A DNA stretch of 64,000 bases from Acinetobacter shaoyimingii (lineage in GTDB: Bacteria > Pseudomonadota > Gammaproteobacteria > Pseudomonadales > Moraxellaceae): the NCBI RefSeq assembly GCF_011578045.1, contig NZ_CP049801.1, positions 3,224,001-3,288,000 of the forward strand, in the 5' to 3' direction. The notes beneath the pieces were generated by a model that was given only the letters and a program-made list of their open reading frames with translations, did no database searches and had not been told where the DNA came from. This document shows, piece after piece, positions 38,642 to 49,202 of this stretch (position 1 is its first letter; each line of letters begins with the position of its first letter). Both the position numbers and the translations under genes were made by a program.

Positions 38642-39259
38642 ATGAAAATTCTTGAACAAGCCACTTATAACAAAAACGATTTTAAAATAGAGAATCGTCA
38701 ATATATTTATAATGGATTCATTAAAGTTGAAAAAGTCAGCTTAAAACATCGTTTGTTTAATCAAGCAGAATATACACCTCCAATCAGTCGAGAACTTATT
38801 CGACGTAAAGAAGCTGCTGGTGTTTTAATTTATGATGATCAACAGCAACGCTTTGCTTTAATTGAACAATTTCGCGTCGGCGCAATTGATGATACGATAT
38901 CACCATGGCAACTTGAAATCATTGCAGGTGTTTTGGATGGCGATGAAACCCCTGAAACTTGCGTACGCCGTGAAAGTTTAGAAGAGTCAGGATGTGAAAT
39001 TACACATTTAGAACATCTTTTTACATTCTACCCTTCGGCTGGTGCATGTGATGAACGTTTTCATCTCTTTGTTGCAGAATCAACATTGCCAGAACATGGG
39101 GGAATTTACGGTATGCCAGATGAAGGTGAAAATATTCAATTACATATCATTCCGTATAAAGAATTAGATGCTTTATTTGGAAGCCAGCGATTATGCAATG
39201 CTCCCGTTATTATGGCTTTACAATGGCTTAAACAACATATTGTGACTTTAAAAGCCTAG
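38642..39259 (+). CDS. nudF: ADP-ribose pyrophosphatase (Nudix, NudF type)
   Basis: A 205-residue Nudix hydrolase. The Nudix box GX5EX7REUXEEXGU is complete: Gly96, Glu102, Arg110-Glu111, Glu114-Glu115 and Gly117. The N-terminal domain-swap region (KVEKVSLKHRLFNQAEYTPPISRELIRR) and the box position match ADP-ribose/ADP-sugar pyrophosphatases such as E. coli NudF, which it also precedes in the conserved nudF-cpdA order. It cleaves ADP-ribose to AMP and ribose-5-phosphate. The metallophosphatase gene follows 12 bases later. Confidence 0.9.
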   Translation: MKILEQATYNKNDFKIENRQYIYNGFIKVEKVSLKHRLFNQAEYTPPISRELIRRKEAAGVLIYDDQQQRFALIEQFRVGAIDDTISPWQLEIIAGVLDGDETPETCVRRESLEESGCEITHLEHLFTFYPSAGACDERFHLFVAESTLPEHGGIYGMPDEGENIQLHIIPYKELDALFGSQRLCNAPVIMALQWLKQHIVTLKA

Positions 39260-39270
39260 GGGAAACAGCA

Positions 39271-40080
39271 ATGGGCTCAGATGAAAAGCAATTAGAAGTA
39301 AAAGAAAAAATCATCATTCAAATTACAGATACGCATTTAATGGATGATCCAAATGCTGACTTTGTTCAAGTCAATCCTGAGCAAAGTTTTCATGCTGTCA
39401 TTGAAGATATAGTAGCAAAATTTCCCCATATCGATGCCATTGTGCATACTGGGGATTTAGCACAAGTTGCAAAACCTGAGACTTATCAACGTTATCAGGC
39501 ATTTATGACCAAACTCAATATTCCTTTTTATCAAGTTCCTGGCAATCACGACCACCCTGCTTTTTTCCCATTCTATCAACCAGAACCCAATGTAGGTGTA
39601 CTCAGCTTTGGCAATTGGCGTATTTGTCTAATCAATACAGCAGTCCATGGAAAAATTGATGGTTGGATTCAGTCTGAACAACTGCAGCAATTGAAAATTA
39701 TTCTACAAAATCAACAGAACACACATGTGATTTTGGCCTGTCATCATCATCCACTCGACATGCAATCGAAATGGATTGATCGACATAAATTAAAAAATAC
39801 ACATGAATTGCAACAGATATTGACGGAATTTGACAATATTAAGCTGGTCATTTGTGGTCATGTGCATCAAGATTCTTTGCATGCGTGGAAAACAATACAA
39901 TTTTTTTCTACGCCTTCAACCTCAGTGCAGTTCAAGCCCTTGAGTGATGATTTTGCACTTGATAATATTGCACCGGGTTACCGAAGTTTGCACTTAAAAG
40001 AAAATGGCGAATTTACAACACAAGTACATCGTTTACAAAATTTCGTACAACATATAAATAAAGAAATTTCAGGCTATTAG
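39271..40080 (+). CDS. cpdA: metallophosphoesterase, 3',5'-cAMP phosphodiesterase (CpdA-like)
   Basis: A 269-residue calcineurin-like phosphoesterase with the five metal-site motifs in order: ITDTHL, HTGDLAQ, PGNHDHP, CHHHP and CGHVHQD. The spacing matches class III cyclic-nucleotide phosphodiesterases, and the nudF-cpdA pairing is known from E. coli. It would lower cAMP and so CRP/Vfr activity. Substrate is inferred from family and context. ATG 39271 has GGGGAAA upstream. Confidence 0.87.
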   Translation: MGSDEKQLEVKEKIIIQITDTHLMDDPNADFVQVNPEQSFHAVIEDIVAKFPHIDAIVHTGDLAQVAKPETYQRYQAFMTKLNIPFYQVPGNHDHPAFFPFYQPEPNVGVLSFGNWRICLINTAVHGKIDGWIQSEQLQQLKIILQNQQNTHVILACHHHPLDMQSKWIDRHKLKNTHELQQILTEFDNIKLVICGHVHQDSLHAWKTIQFFSTPSTSVQFKPLSDDFALDNIAPGYRSLHLKENGEFTTQVHRLQNFVQHINKEISGY

Positions 40081-40193
40081 CTTTCTTTTTATGTTTTTTT
40101 CGATTAAGTTATTCCTCCAAAAGGATTTACGCAAAGTCAAAACACGATATTCATGGCTTTCATCTTTGGTAAAAAATCTATATGATGACGCCC

Positions 40194-40213
40194 CCGATAG
40201 ACTAATCTATCGG
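40194..40213. other. 8-bp palindrome upstream of dksA
   Basis: CCGATAGA (40194-40201) and TCTATCGG (40206-40213) with loop CTAA, about 75 bases before dksA. There is no T-run, so it looks like an operator or a leader hairpin rather than a terminator. Confidence 0.45.
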
Positions 40214-40286
40214 TAGAGATAAAAACACTTGCATATCACCATATTTTTTGCGTATTGATATACGTATATGATGAGGATAGCCCTTT

Positions 40287-40814
40287 ATGGCGAATGACAA
40301 CCAAGATCAAGTCTTGCAAGACAGTAACGTACTAGCTGACGATAAAGTCACTAAACGCGTTCGTAAGACCAAGCCAAAGACTGCTGAAGGTGGCACAACA
40401 GCGAGTCTATTTGGAATCGAGCCTTATCAGCCGAAGAAAAATGAAGAATACATGTCTGAAGGACAACTTGAGCATTTCCGCAAAATTTTATTGGCGTGGA
40501 AAGAAGAGCTTATGTCTGAAGTAGACCGCACCTTAAACACTATGCAAGATGAGAATACAGCTCTTCCTGACGTGAATGACCGTGCGACTCAAGAAGAAGA
40601 ATTTGCGATTGAACTACGAACACGTGACCGCGAACGCAAATTAATTCGCAAGATCGAGCAATCATTAGATGCAATCAAGAATGATGACTACGGTTTCTGC
40701 GAAACTTGTGGTATCGAAATCGGTTTACGTCGTTTAGAAGCTCGTCCAACAGCAACGTTATGTATCGACTGCAAAACTTTGGCTGAGATCAAAGAGAAAC
40801 AAAACAACGGTTAA
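40287..40814 (+). CDS. dksA: RNA polymerase-binding transcription factor DksA
   Basis: A 175-residue DksA, longer than E. coli (151) through a charged N-terminal tail of about 45 residues. The coiled-coil enters the polymerase secondary channel with the acidic tip Asp95 and Asp98 in PDVNDRA. The four-cysteine zinc finger (CETC and CIDC) is in the C-terminal globular domain. It works with ppGpp to tune rRNA and amino-acid promoters, including the tRNA/rpl type promoters at 18 kb. It lies directly upstream of gluQ, as in E. coli. Confidence 0.96.
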   Translation: MANDNQDQVLQDSNVLADDKVTKRVRKTKPKTAEGGTTASLFGIEPYQPKKNEEYMSEGQLEHFRKILLAWKEELMSEVDRTLNTMQDENTALPDVNDRATQEEEFAIELRTRDRERKLIRKIEQSLDAIKNDDYGFCETCGIEIGLRRLEARPTATLCIDCKTLAEIKEKQNNG

Positions 40815-40816
40815 TC

Positions 40817-41731
40817 GTGACAGTTGACAACATTCTAGTCGAGCAGCAGCGAAACGATGTTTCGCTGAATCGCTACTCAGGTCGGTTTGCGCCATCGCCA
40901 ACCGGCCCTTTGCATTTTGGGTCTTTAATCACTGCTGTAGCCAGTTATTGCGATGCAAAGTCGCATGATGGTCAATGGATTGTACGCATTGAAGATACCG
41001 ACATCCCTCGTATTTATCCAGGCAGTGAAGATCATATTTTAAAATGCCTTGAAGCATTTGAATTTGAATCTGATGCAACAATCATCTTCCAAAAAGATCG
41101 TTTAGATATTTATGAATCGGTGCTTAAGGACTTGCACGATCAAGGGTTGGTCTATGCCTGTCAATGTACCCGAAAAATGCTTGGGTCAAATCATATTTAC
41201 GCAGGTACTTGTCGAGAACTTCATCTTCCCCTTGAACATCAAGCCATTCGTGTAAAAGTTCATGATGAAAATATCTGTTTTGAGGATATTTTACAGGGTC
41301 AACATTGTTCGAACTTAGAATACGATCTAGGTGACTTCGTCCTTAAACGTCGTGATGGGATTATCAATTATCAATTGGCTGTCGTGGTCGATGACTACCT
41401 ACAAGGGATCACGCATGTGGTTCGCGGAGCAGACCTGTTAGACAATACTGAACGCCAAATCTATTTAGCCCAAATTCTTGGCTATCCTCAACTTGAATAT
41501 ATGCATTTGCCTTTGGCCATGAATGAACATGGTACAAAGCTGTCCAAACAGAACCTTGCGCAAGCACTGGATACAGCCCAAGCACCTCAACTGTTAAGTC
41601 AGGCCATTCTGGCATTAGGTCAACTGCCTGTAGATCTTGATCGTCCATCTGTTATGCTTAAGCAAGCTGTTGCTCAATGGGATCGAAATAGTATTCCTAA
41701 AGGCACAGAAATTTCAGGTTTTTTTAAATAA
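40817..41731 (+). CDS. gluQ: glutamyl-Q tRNA(Asp) synthetase
   Basis: A 304-residue paralogue of the GluRS catalytic domain, without the anticodon-binding half. It has FAPSPTGPLHFGSLITA (HIGH-like), VRIEDTD, the zinc ligands CQC and CxxxC region (CQCTRKMLGSNHIYAGTC), and KLSKQ (KMSKS-like). It attaches glutamate to queuosine at position 34 of tRNA-Asp. The start is GTG at 40817, two bases after the dksA stop. Confidence 0.95.
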   Translation: MTVDNILVEQQRNDVSLNRYSGRFAPSPTGPLHFGSLITAVASYCDAKSHDGQWIVRIEDTDIPRIYPGSEDHILKCLEAFEFESDATIIFQKDRLDIYESVLKDLHDQGLVYACQCTRKMLGSNHIYAGTCRELHLPLEHQAIRVKVHDENICFEDILQGQHCSNLEYDLGDFVLKRRDGIINYQLAVVVDDYLQGITHVVRGADLLDNTERQIYLAQILGYPQLEYMHLPLAMNEHGTKLSKQNLAQALDTAQAPQLLSQAILALGQLPVDLDRPSVMLKQAVAQWDRNSIPKGTEISGFFK

Positions 41732-41868
41732 ATTAGATCTTTGAAAATAAAATACTGATTTTAATTCCTCCGCCTATACTTGAAATCACTACAACATTAC
41801 CCTTGCATAAACCTATCGAATTTTGTTCAATCAAAATCAATCTAAACATGATTCGAATGAGCATCATT

Positions 41869-42096
41869 ATGTTTTTTATTTTTGGTATTGGACCTAAAAC
41901 CATCAAAACCGATTCAGGACAATTTCACTGCCCTGTCTGCAAGACATTCGCGACATATATTATTCAACAGCAACGCCAGTATTTTTCTCTGTTTTTCATT
42001 CGCTTAATTCCGTTGTCCAAACCCAAATACGGCCATGTAGAATGCCAAAATTGTGGCACAAAAATGCCGATGTCTGTGTTGCAAAATACAAGATGA
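41869..42096 (+). CDS. small zinc-ribbon protein
   Basis: A 75-residue protein with two Cys pairs (CPVC at about residues 21-24 and CQNC at about 59-62) that can bind one zinc ion. Between them is a hydrophobic FSLFFIRLIPLSK stretch. I start at ATG 41869 (MFFIFGIGPKTIK), the usual form of this family; ATG 41803 would add 22 unrelated residues. Function unknown. It is preceded by a weak promoter region and ends 55 bases before the ftsW stop on the opposite strand. Confidence 0.65.
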   Translation: MFFIFGIGPKTIKTDSGQFHCPVCKTFATYIIQQQRQYFSLFFIRLIPLSKPKYGHVECQNCGTKMPMSVLQNTR

Positions 42097-42150
42097 AATA
42101 TCTGTAGAATGCATCAGATCATCGGCTATTAAAAAATCAAAGCTCAAAAA

Positions 42151-43347
42151 TTAGAAACTCGATTCCTCTTTAGAAGGATTCTTCACTTGCGTTGTTTCTT
42201 CAATTTTTAAAATGAGTGCAATCATCACTGCACACATAATCAATGATGAACCACCATAACTAATAAACGGTAAGGTTAAACCTTTGGTTGGTAGCATGCC
42301 CATATTCATGCCTGCATTTACCATGATTTGTAGCAAGAAGATGATACTGATGCCATAAGCCAAGTATCCTGCACGTAAGTAATGATGTTTCAATGCACGA
42401 TGACCAATACGGATACAGCAAATCACCATCACGAATGATAGCGCCAGTACCGTAATAATCCCAAAGAAACCAAATTCTTCTGCAAAAATAGCCAACATAA
42501 AGTCAGTATGTGCTTCAGGCAAATACGACATTTTCTGGATACTGTGTCCTAACCCTTCACCAAACCAGCCACCACGGCCAAAGGCCATCAATGCATTGGT
42601 CAACTGATAACCTGAACCTAAAGGATCTGCCCATGGGTTGGTAAATGAAATCAAACGTTCAAAACGGTATGGCTCAAACAAGATTAAGAATACAAACGCA
42701 CTTAAAATTGCACCGAGTGCTATACCAAATTGAATCAGTGGAGCCCCTGCTAAGAAGAACACGCCTAGCATGGTCAAGGCAATCACCACTGTTGCCCCTA
42801 AATCGGGTTCAGCAATGATCAAACCAACGGTAAGCAACATGATTACACCTAAGCGAACCAAGCCTTTGATGTTATTTCGTACTTCTTCGGCACGACGTAC
42901 AACATAGTCCGCGGTAAAAATCGCCATCATCAATTTTGCAGCTTCAGTTGGCTGGAAGGTAAAACCTGCGATACGAATCCAACGTGTAGAACCATTGACC
43001 TCAGAGCCAATCACCAATACAGCGATCAATAAAATAATGGTGATGAGCCATAAAGGAAAGGTATTTTTAAACCACGTATTCAAGGATATTCGATACGCCA
43101 ACACAGCAGCAACAAAGGCCACCACAATTGAGATTAAATGTCGAATCACGTAGTGAAATGGATCTTCATGTAAGCGCTCTGCATAAGGCATAGACGCAGA
43201 GCCGACCATCACCGTGCCAATACACAGCAAAGCAATTACACAGAAAATCAGAACATTTCTGGGTGTAATTTCGCTGGGCACTTTCGGCAACCAGCGATCA
43301 TACACTTGTGTCAATTTATCTATCGTTGTCTGAGCTAACCCAGCCAT
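42151..43347 (-). CDS. ftsW: lipid II polymerase / SEDS glycosyltransferase FtsW
   Basis: A 398-residue SEDS protein with ten membrane helices, which polymerises lipid II at the division septum with FtsI. Family motifs are GSEVNGSTRWIRIAGFTFQPTEAAKL, LIAEPDLGATVVI and the final GLTLPFISYGGSSLI block. The sequence around residues 50-60 (GSASMPYAERL) is as in FtsW. It follows murD by 20 bases and terminates the pair. Confidence 0.95.
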   Translation of the reverse strand: MAGLAQTTIDKLTQVYDRWLPKVPSEITPRNVLIFCVIALLCIGTVMVGSASMPYAERLHEDPFHYVIRHLISIVVAFVAAVLAYRISLNTWFKNTFPLWLITIILLIAVLVIGSEVNGSTRWIRIAGFTFQPTEAAKLMMAIFTADYVVRRAEEVRNNIKGLVRLGVIMLLTVGLIIAEPDLGATVVIALTMLGVFFLAGAPLIQFGIALGAILSAFVFLILFEPYRFERLISFTNPWADPLGSGYQLTNALMAFGRGGWFGEGLGHSIQKMSYLPEAHTDFMLAIFAEEFGFFGIITVLALSFVMVICCIRIGHRALKHHYLRAGYLAYGISIIFLLQIMVNAGMNMGMLPTKGLTLPFISYGGSSLIMCAVMIALILKIEETTQVKNPSKEESSF

Positions 43348-43367
43348 AACTTATTCCTTATTATTGT

Positions 43368-45024
<1,657 letters not shown>

Positions 45025-45501
45025 ATGAAAAATCGAATAAAAATGAAATATGCATTAATGATTATGGCGTGTTTAGTGAGCCAACCAATATGGGCTTCAA
45101 AATTAATCACGTTAAAAAAGACTGAATTCTCCAAATCCAAAAAATGCCAATTATTAAATGAAATTTCGCTCAGTGATAATTTGAGTGATTTAGAGAAAAG
45201 TAAAAAATTCTCTATGCGAGATGAAGACTTCTTAACCATTTCTTTGCTCAACAAAGCAAAGCAACCTTGCTTTACTTTTAAATATACACCCAAAATTTCG
45301 CCTTATTTAAATCTACAATTAAGCAATAAAGAAATCACCATTAAAGAAATTCATGGTTCGACACTCAGCGGAAACTGGTTAGAAAGAAAATATAGAATCG
45401 ATTTGAAAAAACAAAAACTCTACCTCCTGTCAGGTTTTCATACCTCGTTTTCAGCCGATGCAGATGGCAATATTATGAAGACAGTCACACGCTGGCAATA
45501 A
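45025..45501 (+). CDS. hypothetical secreted protein
   Basis: A 158-residue protein I do not recognise. A basic start and the core YALMIMACLVSQPIWA form a signal peptide, so the mature protein should be periplasmic. The mature part has two Cys (about 46 and 84), a Lys/Leu-rich middle and a strand-rich end (KLYLLSGFHTSFSADADGNIMKTVTRW). The start is uncertain: GTG 45016, ATG 45025 and ATG 45043 are all possible and none has a good ribosome site. It ends in a terminator shared with the feo operon. Confidence 0.55.
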   Translation: MKNRIKMKYALMIMACLVSQPIWASKLITLKKTEFSKSKKCQLLNEISLSDNLSDLEKSKKFSMRDEDFLTISLLNKAKQPCFTFKYTPKISPYLNLQLSNKEITIKEIHGSTLSGNWLERKYRIDLKKQKLYLLSGFHTSFSADADGNIMKTVTRWQ

Positions 45502-45502
45502 A

Positions 45503-45530
45503 AAAAGCCCTACATCAGATGTAAGGCTTT
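45503..45530. terminator. bidirectional terminator
   Basis: AAAGCC/GGCTTT with inner TACA/TGTA pairing (45503-45530), A-run before and T's after. It separates the convergent gene ending at 45501 and the feo operon ending at 45568. Confidence 0.65.
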
Positions 45531-45567
45531 ATGCGGTTTGTAATGCTTTACTATGTCTAATGTATTG

Positions 45568-45819
45568 TTATTTCCACTTTACCGCTTGAGTTTCAACTTT
45601 TTGGGTCGTTGTATCTTGAGTCGCTGAACAACCACAACTTCCACCACAGCCCGAAACCATAGTAGGCTTCAACCACTTGGCTAAAGCCATCCAACCGTGT
45701 TTCGCACAGAAATTTGATAAGCGTGTGAAGACTGAGTTTGATGTTTGTGGAAAAACCTTTTTAAACACCACAACAGCACTCCAAATGACCAACAAAGCAA
45801 CCACTAGAATTTCAATCAT
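45568..45819 (-). CDS. DUF6587-like small Cys-rich membrane protein of the feo operon
   Basis: An 83-residue protein with one N-terminal membrane helix (MIEILVVALLVIWSAVVVF) and a soluble tail with the Cys cluster SGCGGSCGCS near residues 56-65. I start at ATG 45819, which has GAGGAG upstream; a longer frame to 46041 only overlaps feoB. It lies 29 bases after feoB, the usual place of FeoB-associated Cys-rich proteins or FeoC. It may help Fe(II) transport or sense iron; no experiment is implied. Confidence 0.7.
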   Translation of the reverse strand: MIEILVVALLVIWSAVVVFKKVFPQTSNSVFTRLSNFCAKHGWMALAKWLKPTMVSGCGGSCGCSATQDTTTQKVETQAVKWK

Positions 45820-45848
45820 CTCAGTCTCCTCTTGTATTTGAACTTGAA

Positions 45849-47711
45849 TTAGCCCAAATAATGTGACGCAACTTGGTAGGTAATGAACGACATCAAATAA
45901 GCCAAACCAAACAAATAAATGGTCATAAAGCTTACTGTCTTCCAAGACCCAGTTTCGCGTCTTACCGTTGCAAGGGTTGCCAAACAATGTGGCGCATAGA
46001 TAAACCACACCAACAATGACAGACCAGTTGCAACCGACCAACTTAAATCACCACCATTGCTGATGAGTGATGCTAAGCCTTCAGACATTGCATCGTCATC
46101 GACAGCAGACAGCGCATAGACAGTACCAAGTGCTGCCACCACAACTTCACGTGCTGCCATCGCTGGAATCAATGCGATACAGATTTGCCAGTTAAAACCA
46201 AGCGGCGCAAAGATCGGATGCATTAAGTGACCTAACATTCCCGCGAATGAATAATCAATTGCAGGCAAAGTCGCACCTTCTGGTGGTTGTGGGAAAGTAC
46301 ATAAGAACCAAAGTAAAATAGAAAGCGCGAAGATAATACCACCAACACGTTTCAAGAAAATCTTGGCACGGTCCAGCAATCCAATCCAAATACTTTTTAC
46401 ATCAGGCAAACGATAACTAGGTAATTCCATTAATAGCATATGCTGAGATTTATCTTTTTGGAAAAATTTCAACACAAAAGATACGATTAATGCACTAAAA
46501 ATGCCGGCCATATATAAAGCAAATAACACCAGACCTTGCAGATTGAATAGGCCCCAAATCATGGTTTTTGGAATAAATGCAGCGATCAATAAAGCATAAA
46601 CGGGTAAACGTGCTGAACAGGTCATCAATGGCGCAACAAAAATCGTGGTTAAACGATCTCTTGGATCACTGATGCTTCGTGTTGCCATAATCCCTGGAAT
46701 TGCGCAGGCAAAACTTGAAAGTAAAGGAATAAAGGCACGACCACTTAAACCAGCTTTAAACATCAGTTTATCGAGCAAGAAAGCTGCACGTGGTAAATAG
46801 CCCGACTCTTCTAAAACCAGAATAAAGAAGAATAGGATTAAAATCTGAGGCAGGAAGACCACCACCCCACCAGCACCCGCAATAACACCATCCACCACTA
46901 AGCTATTGAGTAATGGATGTGAGATGTGTTGGCCAACAAATTCTCCAAACCACCCGAAGAATGATTCGATCCCATCCATAAAAGGTGCTGCCCAAGCAAA
47001 TACCGCTTGGAACACAATAAACATCATCACAGCTAAACTGACTAAACCCCATACTGGATGTAAAAAGATTTTGTCTAGGAAATCTGTACGTTTGTCTTCG
47101 TGATCGATGTACTGAACAACGTCTTTTAAAAGCTGGTCAATTTTTTCATGATTGGCACCGCTGAGTTTCACATCACTGAGTTCTTGATGTGGCTTGGTAA
47201 ATTTTTTATGTTCCAATGCATTCATCAAATTATCAATGCCTGCATTTCTCACAGCCACAGTTTCAATGATTGGCACACCTAAGCGCTGAGAAAGTTTTTG
47301 AACATTGATCTGCATGCCACGGCGACGTGCTTCATCCATCATATTCAATACAAGCAAGATCGGACGATCAAGCTCAATCATCTCAAGAACTAAACCCAAA
47401 TGTAGCTTTAGGTTGGTCGCATCAACAATACATAAAAATGCATCTTGATCACCTTCTTCGGCAATTTTGCCTTGTACTACATCACGGGTAATGACTTCGT
47501 CAGGACTGGTTGCATTTAGACTATATGTACCTGGTAAATCTAAAACACGTACAGCTTGACCAGAAGCTAAAGTGAACTGCCCTACTTTACGTTCAACCGT
47601 CACCCCTGCATAGTTTGCGACCTTTTGACGAGTCCCTGTCAGATGATTAAATAAAGATGTTTTACCGCAGTTTGGGTTACCTACTAGGGCAATACGCAGC
47701 GCATCACTCAT
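45849..47711 (-). CDS. feoB: ferrous iron transporter B
   Basis: A 620-residue inner-membrane Fe(II) permease (E. coli 773, shorter cytoplasmic part here). The N-terminal G domain has G1 GNPNCGKT (11-18), G3 DLPGTYSL and G4 LNMMD. Then the membrane part has the two Gate/nucleoside-recognition repeats with LPRAAFLLDKLM-type and SCSARLPVYALLIAAFIP motifs. It overlaps feoA by four bases (ATGA). Confidence 0.96.
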   Translation of the reverse strand: MSDALRIALVGNPNCGKTSLFNHLTGTRQKVANYAGVTVERKVGQFTLASGQAVRVLDLPGTYSLNATSPDEVITRDVVQGKIAEEGDQDAFLCIVDATNLKLHLGLVLEMIELDRPILLVLNMMDEARRRGMQINVQKLSQRLGVPIIETVAVRNAGIDNLMNALEHKKFTKPHQELSDVKLSGANHEKIDQLLKDVVQYIDHEDKRTDFLDKIFLHPVWGLVSLAVMMFIVFQAVFAWAAPFMDGIESFFGWFGEFVGQHISHPLLNSLVVDGVIAGAGGVVVFLPQILILFFFILVLEESGYLPRAAFLLDKLMFKAGLSGRAFIPLLSSFACAIPGIMATRSISDPRDRLTTIFVAPLMTCSARLPVYALLIAAFIPKTMIWGLFNLQGLVLFALYMAGIFSALIVSFVLKFFQKDKSQHMLLMELPSYRLPDVKSIWIGLLDRAKIFLKRVGGIIFALSILLWFLCTFPQPPEGATLPAIDYSFAGMLGHLMHPIFAPLGFNWQICIALIPAMAAREVVVAALGTVYALSAVDDDAMSEGLASLISNGGDLSWSVATGLSLLVWFIYAPHCLATLATVRRETGSWKTVSFMTIYLFGLAYLMSFITYQVASHYLG

Positions 47712-47971
47712 GCAGGTGCTCCGTCAAGATTAATTTCTATTTTTTCAGCTTCAACTTTTCGTAGTGCAAATCGGGTAAATCCAACTTGGATTAAAATCGG
47801 GTCACCACCAAAAATACCTTTAGTAATCACTTGCACTTGTGCGCCAGGTACAAAACCTAAAGTTTCTAAACGACTTGCAACAAGATCGTTCTGCCCTACG
47901 CTATCATCAGTATTACGAGTGACTTTACCAATGATAGCCGTCTGTTTCACTTTCAATTCTGACAAACGCAC
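47708..47971 (-). CDS. feoA: ferrous iron transport protein A
   Basis: An 87-residue SH3-like protein that supports FeoB. It contains RLSELKVKQTAIIGKV, RLETLGFVPGAQVQVITKG and RFALRKVEAEKIEI, all typical. I chose GTG 47971 with AGGA nine bases upstream; an ATG at 48028 would prefix 19 hydrophobic residues unlike the family. It is the first gene of feoA-feoB-DUF6587, with candidate Fur sites upstream. Confidence 0.9.
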   Translation of the reverse strand: MRLSELKVKQTAIIGKVTRNTDDSVGQNDLVASRLETLGFVPGAQVQVITKGIFGGDPILIQVGFTRFALRKVEAEKIEINLDGAPA

Positions 47972-48013
47972 GATGAAAATTCCTAAAAAATTTTGAACAG
48001 TATACAAACAAAT

Positions 48014-48052
48014 GAGAATAATTACCAAATCAAGATAGTTTCAATTCTCATC
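48014..48052 (-). promoter_or_regulatory. candidate Fur sites of the feo operon
   Basis: Two AT-rich segments resemble the 19-bp Fur box. The one at 48034-48052 (GATAGTTTCAATTCTCATC) matches 12 of 19 positions, and GAGAATAATTACC at 48014-48026 matches 10 of 13 of its right part. They lie 40-80 bases before the feoA start, where repression by Fur-Fe(II) is expected. The matches were counted by eye. Confidence 0.5.
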
Positions 48053-48143
48053 TATAGCTTAACATCGACAGACAGAAAAATTTGGTCTACATTGAAGCTC
48101 TTTGAGGAAATTCCCTTATTCATCGTCTATTTGTAGAAGATCC

Positions 48144-49061
48144 ATGCTAAATAAAAAACCACGTATCCCCTCCTCAGTTGTGATTCCTGACCAACTGAGC
48201 TTTTTGCAAGGATTTCGTGACTATCTTATTGCTCAAACTGTCAGCCCACATACGCGAAATGCTTATTTATCTGATCTGATTCAATGCAGTGAATGCGTAC
48301 CAAAGTCGATGTTAGATTGGACACATGATGATATTTCAGATGTACTGATTCAATTGACCAAACAGTCAAAAAGCCCACGCTCTATTGCACGTTGCTTATC
48401 TGCATTACGCTCTTTTTATAAATTTTTGCGTGAACAAAATATACGAACGGACAATCCAGTCGCATCCCATAAAACACCTAAACTTGGACGTGCACTCCCC
48501 AAAGATTTATCCGAAAAAGATGTAGAAGCATTACTTTATGCACCTGACACCACAACAGCACTGGGTCTTCGCGATCGTGCAATGCTAGAGGTACTTTATG
48601 CCTGTGGTTTACGGGTCACTGAGCTAATTAACCTACGAATTGATCTAATCAATTTGAATCAAGGCTTCTTACGCATTTTGGGTAAAGGCAATAAAGAACG
48701 TTTGGTACCATTAGGTGAAATGGCACGTGAATGGATTGAAAAATATATTCAAGATGCTCGACCACATTTGTATAAAACAGCGACTGATTATCTGTTTTTA
48801 ACGCAACATGGTGGAATCATGAGTCGCCAAAACTTTTGGTATGCCATTAAGCGCTATGCCCTACAAGCCAATATACAAAGTGAATTGTCTCCACATACAT
48901 TACGACATGCTTTTGCAACTCATCTACTCAATCACGGCGCAGATTTGCGTGTTGTACAAATGCTTTTAGGTCATAGTGATTTATCTACTACACAAATTTA
49001 TACCCATGTTGCTCAAGTCAGAATGCAACAGTTGCATTCCACCTATCACCCCAGGGCTTAA
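48144..49061 (+). CDS. xerD: site-specific tyrosine recombinase XerD
   Basis: A 305-residue recombinase that resolves chromosome dimers at dif with XerC under FtsK control. The catalytic set is complete: Arg157 (GLRVTEL), Lys181, His251 and Arg254 (HTLRH), His277 (LGHSDLSTTQ) and nucleophile Tyr286 (IYTHV). The C-terminal DLRVVQMLLGHSDLSTTQIYTHVA form is that of XerD rather than XerC, and the xerD-dsbC-hom-thrC order agrees. I start at ATG 48144, the family-like start; an upstream ATG at 48102 is less likely. Confidence 0.93.
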   Translation: MLNKKPRIPSSVVIPDQLSFLQGFRDYLIAQTVSPHTRNAYLSDLIQCSECVPKSMLDWTHDDISDVLIQLTKQSKSPRSIARCLSALRSFYKFLREQNIRTDNPVASHKTPKLGRALPKDLSEKDVEALLYAPDTTTALGLRDRAMLEVLYACGLRVTELINLRIDLINLNQGFLRILGKGNKERLVPLGEMAREWIEKYIQDARPHLYKTATDYLFLTQHGGIMSRQNFWYAIKRYALQANIQSELSPHTLRHAFATHLLNHGADLRVVQMLLGHSDLSTTQIYTHVAQVRMQQLHSTYHPRA

Positions 49062-49202
49062 TCGATTTTTAAGCTTTATTTTTCTATGTATACAATGCAT
49101 TCATCATAAAATTTACAAGCACGAACAAGATTTTATGAATCACGATCTTATTTTTGCTATGCTAAGACACAAAATAATGTCCAAATACTTAAAGGGTTGT
49201 TT

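Noticed and set aside
45820..46041. N-terminal extension of the feo small protein
   Set aside because: It overlaps feoB in another frame; the ATG at 45819 has a clear ribosome site.
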